Shown: positions 12,652 to 24,343 of the stretch, in pieces
How the letters are laid out: every line of letters begins with the position of its first letter
Numbering within the stretch: position 1 is the stretch's first letter
Assembly: GCA_910589415.1 (NCBI GenBank)
Contig: OU342633.1
Span: forward strand, 42,910,210 to 42,974,209
Direction: 5' to 3'
DNA: 64,000 bases
DNA from: Malachius bipustulatus
Lineage: Eukaryota > Arthropoda > Insecta > Coleoptera > Melyridae
Position numbers and translations under genes: made by a program
The notes under the pieces: model-generated
Seen by the model: only the letters and a program-made list of their open reading frames with translations
Databases searched by the model: none
What the model was told of the DNA's origin: nothing

Positions 12652-15300
12652 TAGAAGAAATTTAACTTCAAATTGAAACATTCTCGGACGTCTATGAGTG
12701 CACAGGCGGTAGCAAACAAACGATCCCTTACAGCAAGCTCTACGCGGGCGTTTACATGTTCTGTCTTCGTTTCACTCACTATATCTTATCATCGCCGGAT
12801 ATGTCAGCCTCAGTAGAGACTAGAGATAGAGATACGATAGCATGAACCGGGTAAGTGCTGTATTTTCGTTTGTCGAAATGTATTAATTCGAAACATCGAA
12901 CAAAGTATACCTACGTTAACGTTATCAGTTATCCTAATATCGTAATTATATTAAGTTAAAGCAAGAATTTTGGCGTAACTGCATTCATCTGCTACATGAG
13001 TTTGGAGTTCATTAGACGAGGAGTTTAGTTCAACGTTTATTAGACAAGATAAGTTCGCAAAGAACAAAAGAATGGGAGACATAAGAAAAATCTCTCGTAA
13101 AACTAATCACTGCACTGGGAGCAAAAAAAGCAATGTAAGCCTTTTGGAAGGCACTTTTTAAGATGATCTGTATAATAAGATTGATGCCCGGTTGTATAAA
13201 ATTTTATAAAAATGTTCTCTCTCAATTATTTATTTGAAAATATAATTTTTCAAATATTGAGGTTTTTGCTCGAGTTTTTGTTACTTCGTTCTGTTTTTTC
13301 TCCATCCACAAAGAGTCAGCGACTGGATTTATATCATAAGCCGGCTCAATATCGTTACAGCTCGACATCGGAAAAAAAGTGTTTTGTAGCAGCTTCTACA
13401 GAAATATAAATTTTTTTTATGAGCAGGTATAATAACTAGAAATATAATACCCTTTAGTTTGAGAAGTCCTTTTGTCCTCTTGTTTCTCAGTGCTTTTTCC
13501 AATTCTTAATATTATTTATAAGATAATACAGAGACCTAGTAGAACTTAACGCCTTTTATATCCCTTTGCTCCCTCCCGATGAAGTATTGCTTAAGAGTAT
13601 TCCTTGACGCATTTTTTGCTTGTGAGATGATTGCAATTTCGAAATATTCGAAAATATTTTTTATATTCATCAGAGATACACGAAATTACTAGCACTATTA
13701 GGTATAGCTTTTCCTCTAATTAGCGTTCAAATTCCGGGTTCTCTAATTCTTCGCTCCAAAGCTTCTTACACCTTCATATTACAATCTCATTTAGGAAATT
13801 CTATAATTAGGTTTGTTTATTATGGAGGAAAATCATCAATACTGATAAACCGATTTCTATCAGACTTAAAAGGCCTGCAAAAAATAGTCTTCTCGCTTAC
13901 TTTGAAGATAATTAGAAACTTATTAAGGTAGCAAATTTATTTATAATTTATATTCAATTTTTTACAGGAAAAATAACTGAATAGAGATTAGAGCGTGTAA
14001 AAGCAAAAGGCAGCCGACGGAAGTAAGAATAAAAACAAGCTACCTAACTCTCGAAATAACAAGAATTTCTCATAAATTTAGATGAACAGGGCAGATAATC
14101 TGCAAGACGAATTTAAATGGAATATTTAAATAGATTTCCTTTTATATATTATTAAGTAGGTACACTCACTCAAACTATTCAAGACTTGAAATAGCTTCTC
14201 AAAAAAATTGAATTGTAGCTGAAGCTATAACTCCTCAAGAAAATTATTTATCTGGTAAACATTAGGTATAATAAGTGCCTGTATAAATTTATGGTCTAAA
14301 TATTAATAAATTTAGATTTTTGAGTTTTTCAGGTTTTTTCAGCAAATGACTGAAATTATCCTAAATTTTGTTTCAGATTTATTTAAGATTTGTATGAGAT
14401 AAGTCAACTATTCTCTAATTTAACCCACCTTATTGTATAACTCGAGTCATTTCAGACTTATCAATATTATTCAGACTAATAATAAGTCTTTATTGACATA
14501 TAACTACAATTTTTGTACGAGTAAGACTTAACTAATATTGTTTTACAATGTCAAAAGGCGAGGTTCAGCTACAGAAGAGGTGTACCCCTTCCTTCGCTGC
14601 TCTTCCACCTAACCTCGCTCACCATAACAGATACTCATCATCACCAGGCGAATCCAGAAAGGGGAAAAAGAACAATCATCTACCACCAATAATTATAATA
14701 GGTCTCCGAATCACGTCCAGCATAGGCCAATAAAATGCAACCAGCAGCAACACAACGATAAACCTTTTTAATGTATAGATAGACAATAACAAACCTATTG
14801 TGCACTAAGAAGTCTCTGAATCATCTGCAATTTAAAAGTCCGTTTACTCTTATTTCTCATGCAGTTCGACGGGAAATGGGTTGTAATGCTTCACAGCAAT
14901 TTAGGAAACACACCGTTTATATAACTCAGTTAAGTGAGCCAGGGGCGTAAGTAAACCTGAAACATCAAGTTCAAGTTGTGCACATCTGTCCTAAAAGTTA
15001 ATCTATAGTAAATAATAAGTGGGTGTCTTTGATTTCAAAACATTCATGAACAGGGAAGCTGAATGAAAGTACCTGCGATTCCTTATGTTTAACCAACTGT
15101 TTTCTTTGAGTTGAACACTTATATGCTGATGTCTCCGAACTCCAATATATATCTTAAGCAATAATTCTGAACTTTCTGTATCCTGTGCACATCTTCACTT
15201 CTGAGATATGGCCCATATATAGGGTCGCAATAATTGAATCTCGAAAGCACAAACAAGTCATAAAGACTTCATGTTCATAACTTACACGTTTTTGAGTATA
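12652..15300. other. Intergenic sequence, no firm gene
   Basis: AT-rich. One place looks exon-like: a less AT-rich stretch at about 12690-12850 ends ATGAACCGG directly before GTAAGTG, a consensus donor at 12851. It could be a first exon of a plus-strand gene, but no second exon was identified. The short ORFs at 13212-13409 and 14548-14733 are unsupported. Confidence 0.4.
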
Positions 15301-16803
15301 AAGGGTTTTCCAACAAGAGGTGTGATTTTGAATCACCCGGTATTTCGGTAGCTGTCACTTTTGAAGCTTTTATTCTTTGACATTTGACAAGTAGAAACTA
15401 CGCCATTACTAAAAATGTGTGATAAACTCGCAATCTCGGCATGCGATAGATTGGGTTTATTGGTCCATTAAGGTCAGGATCACCAATCGGTAGAAGGTGG
15501 TGGAGAGGTTGGAGACACTTACTTGGTTTTAATGAGTTTTATTAACAATTAACAAGTACATGGTTAAACTTAACTAATAAGATTAATTGACTACTGATTA
15601 ATCGAACTAATCAGCATCATGATAATAATAATACTCCTCGTTACATTACATATCTAGCTCTATTTATATTCTATGTGGTTCGAGGTCGCTGGAGGTGCTT
15701 ACATGTCTAGAAACTCAAAGACGCTTAACTCGGCAGGGCCGCGTGATTGTTTATAAACAAGTTTGTTTTATTAGTTCAATGCCAGACTACGCAAGACATC
15801 TGTTTGTATACTTTAATTGTCTTATTGATAATATTTAGTTGTTACCAATTCAAGTAATAATCTTTGGTTTCCCTTACAAATGGAACGATACACGCTTCAA
15901 CAACGCATTGAAATTATTAAAATTTACTACAAAAATGGTGAAAATCTTGCAGTCACAGTTCGCAAAACTAAAGCATTTTTGGGTCGTCGTGAAGCACCTT
16001 GTCGGACCGCAATACAGAAATTGGTGGAAAAATTCGAGCTGTTGGGACAAGTTACTGATGTGAAGAATAAAACCCGTGCACGTCGCTCAAGAACAACTGA
16101 GAATATTGCTGCTGTAGCCCAAAGTGTAGAAGAAAACCCAGATTTGTCGATTCCTCATCGTTCTTTGGAATTTGGCATTCCACAAACGTCATTACACCGT
16201 ATTTTGCATAAAGACTTGGGTCTTAAGGCTTATAAAGTTCAGTTAACACAAGAACTCAAGCCGCCCGATCATCAACAACGTCGTGTCTTTGCTGATTGGG
16301 TCCTTGAAATGCATGAAAATGATCCGGAATTCCACCGAAAAATCATTTTGACTGATGAGGCCCATTTCCACCTCGGTGGCTACGTCAACAAACAAAATTG
16401 CCGTATCTGGGGCTCAGAAAACCCAAGAGTTATTGTTGAGAAGCCTCTCCATCCTCAACGTGTGACTGTTTGGTGCGGTTTATGGTCCGGCGGGGTCATT
16501 GAACCTACTTTTTCGAAAATGAGGTTGGGTCAACAGTTACGGTGAATGGATTGCGCTATCCAGAGATGATTAATGATTTTTTATGGTCGGAGTTGGATGG
16601 TATTGATCTGGACAACGTTTACTTCCAACAAGACGGCGCTACGTGCCACACGAGCAACGAAACCATTGCTCTTTTACGGGAAAAGTTTCCGGACCGTGTT
16701 ATCTCTGGAAGAGGTGATCACAATTGGCCTCCGAGATCTTGTGATTTAACACCTTGCGACTTGACACCTCTTGTAAAATAACACCTCTTGTTGGAAAACC
16801 CTT
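15301..16803 (+). mobile_element. Tc1/mariner-superfamily transposon, about 1.5 kb
   Basis: The left end AAGGGTTTTCCAACAAGAGG at 15301 and the right end CCTCTTGTTGGAAAACCCTT at 16803 are perfect inverted repeats of about 23 bp, and the match extends with one mismatch to about 29 bp. TA flanks both ends (15299-15300 and 16804-16805). A transposase relic occupies 15880-16781. The 5' leader of almost 580 bp is long for this superfamily, so extra sequence was probably inserted between about 15420 and 15830. The coding end joins the right TIR through a repeated ACACCTCTTGT motif, as if the transposase C-terminus was lost by microhomology-mediated deletion. Confidence 0.8.
15880..16781 (+). pseudogene. 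Mariner-like transposase, frameshifted and C-terminally truncated
   Basis: The ATG at 15880 opens a helix-turn-helix N-terminus (MERYTLQQRIEIIKIYYKNG), followed by RTAIQKLVEKF and a linker with IPHRSLEFGIPQTSLHRIL. The catalytic triad is visible. The first Asp is in ILTDEAHFHL (GAT at 16354), the second in YFQQDGATCH (GAC at 16632), and the third in PRSCDLTP (GAT at 16743). The last two are separated by 36 residues by my count, so it is a D-D-D enzyme rather than Tc1-type DD34E. One missing base near 16505 shifts the frame between PT.FSKM and EVG..VTVNGL. After the third Asp the protein ends at LVK and lacks the usual YFLWG-type tail. It is therefore inactive, but the decay is light. Confidence 0.85.
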
Positions 16804-17228
16804 TATGTGAAGGACAAAAATTATCGCTTGATCTTACCACGCAGGTATATGGTAAGATGCCAATTTTCGTTAGTTCAACTTCCTTACTACTATCGACGAT
16901 CTCAACAAAGTTCGAGATCGTGTATCGTGTCGACACTCTCGTCCGTGAGTTCGGTCTGTCTCTTCTCTAATAATGGCTCAAGAAATTTATAGCAATAAAG
17001 GATAAATGTGTGTTGTAGTTGCTGATTTACGCTCTAGTTATTATAAATTTTAATTCGTAATCTAAGTTTTAGGCGTACCTACGTTTTTCCGCTATTGGTT
17101 TGTTGTTTGTTTTGTGTATGTTGATGAACTTCTTCGCATGCCTCTGCCCCATCGATCTGTTCCATTTGGATAAAGTTTCTGAGAGCATCACCTCTTTTAT
17201 GGCGCTTCTCTTGTCTTGAGGATTTTTT

Positions 17229-17805
17229 TCACCCCGCAGTCGGGTCCAGATTCGTATCCGCCTTTTCGTTACCCTCTAGCCCTGAGTGCCCTGGTATCCA
17301 TACCAGAGTGAAGTTGTTGATGTCAGATATGTCCTCCAGGGCATTCCTGCAGTCCATAACGTTCCGTGATGTGATTACTGACGAGGCCAGTGCCTCTAAG
17401 GCAGCTGGGCTGTCAGTACAGATCGCTATTCTTGTGTGAGCCAAGTTAGGCCCTCTGATTTCTTTAGCACAAATGCTCGAAAGCAACCGTTTGGGCCTGA
17501 AACACAGTGGCGTGTCAGCCAAAACTGAGATCATACCACTTTAACTTGTTTTGATTTTTCGTATACGCTGGTTCCAGTGCCTTGGGGAGTTCTGGAACCG
17601 TCCGTGTACCAGATCGAGTGAGCGAACACTGGGATCCCGTTTTTCCATTCCTTCCTGTCAGGGAGGAGGATGTGGAATTTTTTGTTAAAGCAGAACTGAG
17701 GTAATATCTCGTCACTAGGCATACCCAGGATGGGATCTGCCTGGATGGACTCTCTCCGTTCTTGTTGGATCCATGTCTCGGTATAGCCGGTGGTTGTCCT
17801 ATCAT
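17229..17805 (-). pseudogene. RNase H domain remnant of a non-LTR retrotransposon
   Basis: Minus-strand frames carry the hallmarks of an RNase HI domain. WYTDGSRTPQGTG near 17600 has the first Asp, AICTDSPAALEAL near 17420-17380 has the third acidic residue, and LVWIPGHSGLEGNEKAD near 17300-17265 has the His/Asp segment. A frameshift near 17525 separates the first part from the rest. Flanking RT sequence is absent, so only this domain survives. LINE clades I, R1, LOA and some Jockey relatives carry such a domain. Nothing suggests a host RNase H1 gene. Confidence 0.8.
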
Positions 17806-18230
17806 GAGTCTGCAGATTGTTTACTCATTTAACCCTACTGTAACTGGCTACACTGTAGTAGGTTTTGACCATAAAGACTCTTTCTTGGTTTGTATAACCC
17901 ATTTTTAAATAGAACCAGACTTTATTATTACCTACTGACTTATAAAGTTTTATTATTGGATTGTCAAAACGTAGAAACGTCATTATTGTTTAGGCAAGGC
18001 ATGCTATTTTGTGATTAAACATTATCAATTTCTGATGTCAAGCGTTATGCGCAATAATTTTAGCTTCATTTTGATACCAAAATCATTTCTGTCAGTTTAA
18101 ACGGCGAGCAGGAATCCTCAAAAACCACTTTCACAATGCTAATCCCCTATGGCCCGCTTTGAAAATCAACACAGTGTATATATTTATATATTTATTATAA
18201 TAGAAGTAATTGCAAAATAAATATATTAAA
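17806..18230. other. Short gene-free spacer
   Basis: AT-rich sequence between the RNase H remnant and the 29-bp inverted repeat. Nothing recognisable. Confidence 0.5.
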
Positions 18231-18305
18231 AGAAAATTGTTAAGGGCTATAGGCAAAAAGTCTTTTCTTAAAAATATTTTTGCCTATAGCCCTTAACAAT
18301 TTTCT
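18231..18305. repeat. Perfect 29-bp inverted repeat with 17-nt loop
   Basis: 18231-18259 (AGAAAATTGTTAAGGGCTAT followed by AGGCAAAAA) is the exact reverse complement of 18277-18305. Transcription in either direction would give a hairpin about 75 nt long, similar in size to an animal pre-miRNA but without the mismatches usual for one. It lies just outside the start of a segmental repeat and is absent at the start of the other copy. Confidence 0.9.
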
Positions 18306-18331
18306 ATTAATTTATATATTTATAATATATC

Positions 18332-19496
18332 TCTCCAAAAACGCGAAATTTCGATTCTAAAAACGCTTCTGTAGCTTTATCTTTCAAGATTAGTGGACGA
18401 AATTTTGGATTCTTGTAAAACTTTGGAATGATATTAGATTTTCGTTGAAAAAATTTCCAAAAGTCGCGTCACTTCTACAGGGTGCCCCTTCAAAGTTCCA
18501 GAAATCCGGTTCTTGTGGTATCATTTCAGGTCGCAGTTTTCAATCTAGGAGGCTGAAATTTTTGTGGGAGTAAGATATCCACAAGGAGTGGTCTGGTATT
18601 GTACTTGAGCAAAATCGGCCGAGCCGTTTCAAAATGGCGGCCATTTGAATTTTCTGAAAATTTGCTATTTTTTGAACCCCTATATGAGCCAGATGGCAAA
18701 AAAACTTTGAAATCAAATTAACAGGATTTGAAGAAAATTATTGGAAATTTGAGTTAATGCAATAAAATTAGCATATTTTCCATTAATAAGCCAGTGTCGT
18801 GGGTAGGAAAAGGGTAAAAATGTGTAAATTTCTATAACCGTTTATTTTTTGTCCATTTGAGTCCATTTTTGAAGAAGTTGAACCGAAATTTTCAATTTTT
18901 TTTTCTGTAACACATAATTTGATGTCTTAGCTTCAATTCGTCTCGATTAATGTAGCACTTTAAACGAAAAATAAAAAAGTTTTTCGCTTGTGCAAAATTA
19001 GCTTACACTTATATAAAATTATTAAATCGATGAAATGGTTCGCAATTTCTTTTTTGTTTTTTTTTTTCACATTCAATTATGAATGGTTCTGAAAATTAGA
19101 AGAGCAATCGCAACGACAATTAAATCACCTACATGCAGGTGAAAAAAGTATTCAAATTGGTCTTTTAATAACTAAGATATGACTAGTTTAAAAAATAAAA
19201 TATGTAGGTGTAGGTACCTGACGTACTACATATACCTACCCGATCAGCACTACAAATTTGAAACGCACCGTGGCTCAGTTCATTACACCCTTGCCTAGCA
19301 AACTGTTGGTGCGGGTTCGAAACCACGAGAGGATCATTCTTTTTTTTTGGTAGGTGGGTGGAGTTTTTGCAAAAAAAAATCGGATTATTTTTTCATTATA
19401 TTCATTATAAAAAAAAAAAATAGGAAGAAAATATTTATTATTGAATCGCATAAAAATACACTATTTCTGCGATTGATGCGCAAGAAGGTTTTTTAC
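18332..19496. repeat. Segmental repeat 1, copy A
   Basis: Directly repeated at 28361-29989 with clear but imperfect identity. Shared landmarks include GTAGCTTTATCTTTCAAGAT, GGGAGTAAGATATCCACAAG, AAATTAGCTTACACTTATAT and CGCATAAAAATACACTATTT. It contains a tRNA-like A/B-box module near its 3' third. No protein is encoded. A partial third copy is at about 30713-30839. Confidence 0.85.
19268..19334 (+). repeat. tRNA-like A/B-box module (SINE-type or pseudo-tRNA)
   Basis: TGGCTCAGTTC at 19271 resembles an internal pol III A box, and GGTTCGAAACC at 19314-19324 is a perfect B box. The T-stem does not pair beyond two base pairs and no acceptor stem closes, so it is not a functional tRNA. The same module recurs at 29289-29342 within the second copy of the surrounding repeat. 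A tRNA-derived SINE head is likely. Confidence 0.55.
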
Positions 19497-20430
19497 AATA
19501 CCAACTTCACTTTGTGGTAGCAAGAATATTCTCCTGAACTTAAGCAAAGAACAATCAAGAAACTAGCCTCAATCTGCATAATCAGTATATTCAATTTTTT
19601 CCATCGTTATTGAATCAATCAAATCATCGTATCATTGCTACCTGTCGTACCTACTTTTTCAGTTATCGCATTCCATTGGACTTTTCATATTTTATAACGA
19701 TTTTTGAATTTTCACTCAATCAATAAAAAAAACAACCGTTCTCTATCGCATTATTCGATCCCCGATGAACAACAACTAACTATACAACCGGCACGATACA
19801 ACTGCAAAAATTTAAATTGAAAACAAAAAAATACCAGTGATAGTTCATTTCATCCCCGACCACGCAGTATCTAAAATTAAATCGACCTATATTCTGACTT
19901 GCATATTGACGTGCACTTAGTCGTAATGATATCATTCCGTGACAATAATAAAAATTAGAATGCACTTGATTAATGCACTTGTACTAAAAATTAGGACTAT
20001 AAAATTGAAACATAGTTACTGTTTTCCCATGTAGGTAGGTACGTGCCTGATACAATAAACCCTGGCGAGCAACAAATGTTTAATATCTGTCCTTTTTTTA
20101 TGGCTTAGAAAAGCAGCACGTAGGGTGTACTGAAACGCCAACTACGATGAACTAAATGATGATTTGAATGATCCCTTTGCCAAAAGTAATAACATAAATA
20201 TTCATATTCGCGGGGTGGGTCCGTTTGAAATTTAGAATGTACTTAACATAATACTTGCTATCAAAATATTATTTGGTGGGCAAAGTTTATATTGGACAAA
20301 GCTTTAATAGGGCAACGGAATATTTTAACAAAATGAGTAGGGGTATGAGAGGCCAACCCTCACATTACTTCTGTTATTCCCGTTACGATGTTATCAACTA
20401 TTATACACACGACGTAGGATTAATATTATA
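19497..20430. other. Spacer without recognisable genes
   Basis: AT-rich sequence between two repeat blocks. The ORFs at 19780-19965 and 20255-20482 have no recognisable features. Confidence 0.5.
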
Positions 20431-21456
20431 TTTTCCTACAACAAAACACTACTTTGCGCATCGTTTTTTGTGCGCAAACTAACAGATTTCTCACGTATCC
20501 AAAACTGTGCGACAAAGTGACATAACGCATAGCCAAAAATCGTTTCCGTACAGTTTTAATGTAAACAATAGTGATGGGCGGTAACTGAGAACTCAACTGT
20601 TACTTATTGTTAATGGAATAACTATTCATTTAAAGCTTCAAGGTAATAAAATAAACACAAATGGGATAACATAGAACCCGACAAGACTATAAAATATACT
20701 CATTATTCTCTTGTGGCAGTAATTATTAAAATTTACGAGTTGATCGCTAATAACAACATTGGTAGCGTTCAAATCAAATTCACGAACGTGATCGTGAAAA
20801 TAACTCGCACACCTCTACTAACTTCCATCGACGACGCACAGCGCCTGCGTTGTGTAGAAGTTGCATATCAATGATATACTAACCTCTCTTAAATCATTGT
20901 TATTATCTACCACGTCTCCACGCTCACGTCACTTATTTTTAGTTTATACGGAGTCTAATAATAAATAATAATAATATTGTCGGTAGAATTCAATGATTTT
21001 ACAGTATATAATAGTAATATTAAAAAGTCATTGGTAGAATTGAAAATAATACCTACCTAGGTAGGTAGTCTGAAAAAATAAACTTTAGTTAGGTACCTAT
21101 CATTATAGGATTTTGATTCCTCTGAAACTGAAGCAGAAAATACACCACCTGAAGTCAGAAAACAAGCAGGTTTGTGTTCTTTGAATTTGCTACATGTAGT
21201 TTCGAGAGAAAAATTCGAATCTACTTATAAACATTTCATAAATTGGAGAAAAGGTCATAAAAGCAGAGCATTGTCAGAAAAAATAATTTATGTGTTAAAT
21301 TTGTTAATTAATTAATCTGTTAAATTGTGGTCGTAGGAAAAGTACTGTGTGTATCACGTGCAGAAAAGAAATTTCACACTTGTGTGAATTGTCGTGTCAC
21401 AATTGTTTCACACTCGTGAGAAATTTTCTCTTTTCCGCACTTGTTTCACAATATAC
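20431..21456 (+). repeat. Segmental repeat 2, copy A (Crypton-like relic)
   Basis: Repeats directly at 26651-27649. The internal part is bounded by TTTTCCTAC at 20431 and GTGGTCGTAGGAAAA ending at 21341, which are imperfect inverted repeats. Homology between the copies continues to about 21456, ending after GTTTCACAATATACTA. A decayed version of the 69-codon ORF of copy B lies at about 21112-21315. Its ATG is lost (TTTGATTCC where copy B has ATGGATTGT). Confidence 0.8.
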
Positions 21457-22114
21457 TATTTAAACATTGATTGAAGTTTTCTAGTAAATAGGATAGTTTT
21501 GAGTATCTGATACTTGTTCAAAATGAATGCAAATTAATTATTTGGGTAACAAATTATTAAAAGAGAGTAAGTCACGCTGTTTTAACTGAAATTTGAAATT
21601 TGCCACAAGTCCCCTAACATTTAAATAAAGGTTGAACATAGCCTCAGGTTATGTTGATGCGGATGTGAAATTATATCCAGAAATTTAATTAGAAATTTAT
21701 CTCCATTTCCCTTGAAACTAAGCCTTAATCAATTACCAATTATATTGGGCAAATAAGCGTCAATATTACATGTTAAATTTTGCTTTAATATCGTTTACTC
21801 ATTATATTAGTAGATATAATATTTACATTACAGTTATTATAGGCAGAAATATATATAACTCAGTTAGTTTTGTATAACATGAATTAGAATAGGTCCGTAT
21901 AACTGATATAGGAATAGGTATCATTTTTAAGTGCGTATGTGTATATTAATTCCTAATATCATTTAAAAAAAAAGCTCGATTTTTTTGCCCGAAGAAAAGA
22001 TTTTTCGCTCAATAACGATAGGCATGAAGAATCGATAAGCCGCAGTTATTGTGAGTGACATTCATGCAAAATGTGACAAATTTCTGGCAAGTCATATCCT
22101 ATATAGGTACATAC
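21457..22114. other. Region downstream of the last certain receptor exon
   Basis: No further receptor exon or clear poly(A) site could be assigned. If the GTATGT donor at 22114 is used, a C-terminal tail exon should lie here or further left. If it is not, the reading frame runs on to a stop at 22046. Confidence 0.4.
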
Positions 22115-22435
22115 CTGTATTTCTTTCATCCTTATACAATAGATTAGAGGATTTATCAGCATTTTGAGGATGACAAGTTCGTTTTCAACGAGTCTCATGG
22201 TAATTCCGGATAGTTGATATTCCGTTCGGAATATATCCAAGTCTTCACCACTGATGAAGCAATTTTTCTTGCACATGAAGATAAATATTAATATCGCAGG
22301 CATCCAGCCAAGAAAACAAGATCCGATAATCAGCAGAGTTGTGTTGATGGCTTTTATGTTACCTCTTGTATTGTTCGAGACCCATTCACTTGTGTGGTGT
22401 TGGATTATGATCAAAATGTGAGTGAAGCAAATTAC
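22115..22435 (-). CDS. Class A GPCR, exon with end of TM5, TM6 and TM7
   Basis: A 321-nt exon read on the minus strand, phase 0 at both ends. The acceptor TTTTGCAG ends at 22436 and the donor CAG|GTATGT begins at 22114. It encodes the cytoplasmic end of TM5 (VICFTHILIIIQ), the third intracellular loop, and TM6 with SCFLGWMPAILIFI, the equivalent of CWxP. The third extracellular loop contains CKKNC. TM7 carries ENELVILKMLINPLIY, the NPxxY motif, followed by helix 8 (CIRMKEIQ). Frame and phase join perfectly to the exon at 22497-22826. It could also be the terminal exon, reading on to a stop at 22046 with 22 more residues. The ligand is unassigned; I know of no family I can name safely. Confidence 0.85.
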
Positions 22436-22496
22436 CTGCAAAAACAGAACAGAAAATCTAAGTCTAACTACGATTTACTCAATAAACTCTACTTAC

Positions 22497-22826
22497 CATT
22501 AAAATAATCGGTATCAGTAAACTGCTTGCATACAACATTCTGAATCGGAAGGTGCCCATAAATTCTAAAGTGTCACTGTAACTATCAGTGAGGTTATCTG
22601 TCGTACGGATCAATTCGTGTGTCCAGAAATCACCTCCTGCTTCTATGGTGAAAATCCCAGCGACCCAGAAATGGGGAAATATCCATAAGGCAACTATCAT
22701 CGTATGCAGTCGTCTCTTCGTCACGTATATGTTGTAATGAAGCGGTTTCAAGATGCCTAAATGGTAGTTCAGACTGATAGCGAATAGGTGCATTACTGTT
22801 ATTAATACTCCGCTCAGACGAAATAT
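22497..22826 (-). CDS. Class A GPCR, exon with TM3, TM4 and most of TM5
   Basis: A 330-nt exon, 110 codons, phase 0 at both ends. The acceptor TAATTTTCAG precedes 22826 and the donor ATG|GTAAGT begins at 22496. TM3 is IFRLSGVLITVMHLFAISL followed by NYH-LGILKPLHY, so the DRY motif is replaced by NYH. TM4 has the conserved Trp in VALWIFPHFWVAGIF. The second extracellular loop carries an N-glycosylation sequon (NLT) but no cysteine, so the standard disulfide to TM3 cannot form. TM5 has Pro in LLIPIILM. The next exon follows after a 61-nt intron. A class A receptor is certain from the transmembrane pattern; coupling and ligand are unknown. Confidence 0.88.
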
Positions 22827-22971
22827 CTGAAAATTAAATTAGTTGGTATAAAGATTAAAGATTCATACAGAATTTTGTCAAAAACAGTACATTGTTATTT
22901 GTTGGTATCATGCAGGGGGAGGGGATCACCATTAATCTCAGGTTAGATAGGACTTGAAAAAATAGACTTAC

Positions 22972-23006
22972 GTACTCGGGTAGTAAGGACGCAGGATAAT
23001 ATTTGT
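22972..23006 (-). CDS. Candidate GPCR micro-exon (first extracellular loop)
   Basis: A 35-nt stretch on the minus strand has a strong donor TAC|GTAAGT at 22971 and a modest acceptor ATAAAAG before 23006. It would encode (D)KYYPASLLPEY. It fits phase 1 if the TM2 exon is spliced at G|GTACCT (after 37744) instead of the stronger GAG|GTAGGT at 37747. The intron to the TM3 exon would be 145 nt. It supplies about the number of residues missing between TM2 and TM3. It contains no cysteine, which agrees with the cysteine-free second extracellular loop. The weak alternative donor is the main doubt. Confidence 0.4.
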
Positions 23007-23501
23007 CTTTTATAATTGAATATAGTTTGAGTTTGTTTGTTTGTTAAGATTGTAAAGTCTAAGTTGTTGATGGATGAGCTTCATCATCTTTTTCTTTATG
23101 TTTACAATAATTGTGGTAGTTTTCATACGGAGAATCTACCATACGATGTCTACCATCAGCAGATCATGTACCAGTTTGTAATAATACAGCCTCTATCCCT
23201 TCGTAATACTAACATCAAGAAAAGGGACTCATTTTAAGTTAATTTTTGGGTATTGACTGTTAAAGATATATGTATATCGTGTATGAGATTAGATATTCTG
23301 AAATTGCACAAATTACTTCATACGTACATATTTTTCATGAAAGTAATTTTGTAAACAGGCTGTGGTAGAGGTAGAGGTACAGATGTCAAAAATACCATCC
23401 GTGACATACTGAGAAACAATTAGAGGTATCTTAGAGCCATTTTTGCTCATAGAAATTATCATTAAAAAATGGTAAGTGGATCAAAAAATTAACAATTACA
23501 T

Positions 23502-24343
23502 TGTAACGAAATCCAAGGCTTTCGTTGGTAATTATTATTTATTTTCATTATTAGAGGGGTTTATCAGGAGTGATACAGTTTTTACGACAGCGATTAGCAG
23601 GTTATCTCCACCAGCACCGGCTATATAAAGAGAGCCAACTGAAGAACTGACCAGAGGATCGTGAGGAACTGACTTACGAACAAATCTCTCTCCTGGGTGA
23701 ATTGAGCTCGGAGATCGGCTGGGGCATGTAGTGAGTGCTCCATTCAGTATACGTATCCGGACATGGTGGGTCGATGAACTGAGTTGACCAAACCGTAGCC
23801 CGGACCGCCGGCCAGAGTGAAGTGAACTCTGGCCGGCGACCGATCAGAATAGGGAATCAACCGGCGCTGTATTGAGGTACCGGATCCAGTAACAGCCGTC
23901 CCGAGGTCATATTGAGGCATCGGGAGCGGCCTTTATTTCAGATAGTCCCGCTGTCGAAGAATATTTTCCCAGATATCTCCCCGGCGCGTGTTCAGAGAGA
24001 CTACAGCGATCGACACGCACGGTGCGACTGCGAGCGGACTACTGGCGCTGAAGGTTCGGCCGTGAACTGATCGGCGGTGGCAGCACAGAACAACCAATAA
24101 GCTTAGCATACACCTCGACGCGACTATCTGTGCCCAATTAGACCAACCGTGGAGGACGAGAGCCGGCCCACTCAATAATACAGGACACATTAGTTATCAA
24201 TATTAGCGTTGCCAAAAATATACATGTGTAAATAGATATAACTGTAAATAAAGATTTTAAATTTTAATTGACTTGTCGCGGGTACAAAGGGGCAGATATC
24301 CATTCCTGGGAGCTCACCTCTACCTTCAGAAAATCCCGTTACA
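23502..24343 (+). mobile_element. Solo LTR, copy B (842 bp)
   Basis: Same family as the LTR at 11528: TGTAACGAAATCC start, GGCTATATAAAGAG TATA region near 23620, and AATCCCGTTACA end. The flanking tetranucleotides are ACAT and GCAT, one base different. The flanks match an uninterrupted copy at about 26325-26350 (AACAATTACA joined to AATAGTTGGCCATTT), which gives a pre-insertion site. It lies inside the large receptor intron. ORFs within it (23933-24190 and 24190-24420, minus) are not genes. Confidence 0.83.

Noticed and set aside
19268..19334. A functional tRNA gene
   Set aside because: A and B boxes are present but the T-stem, acceptor stem and anticodon arm do not pair.
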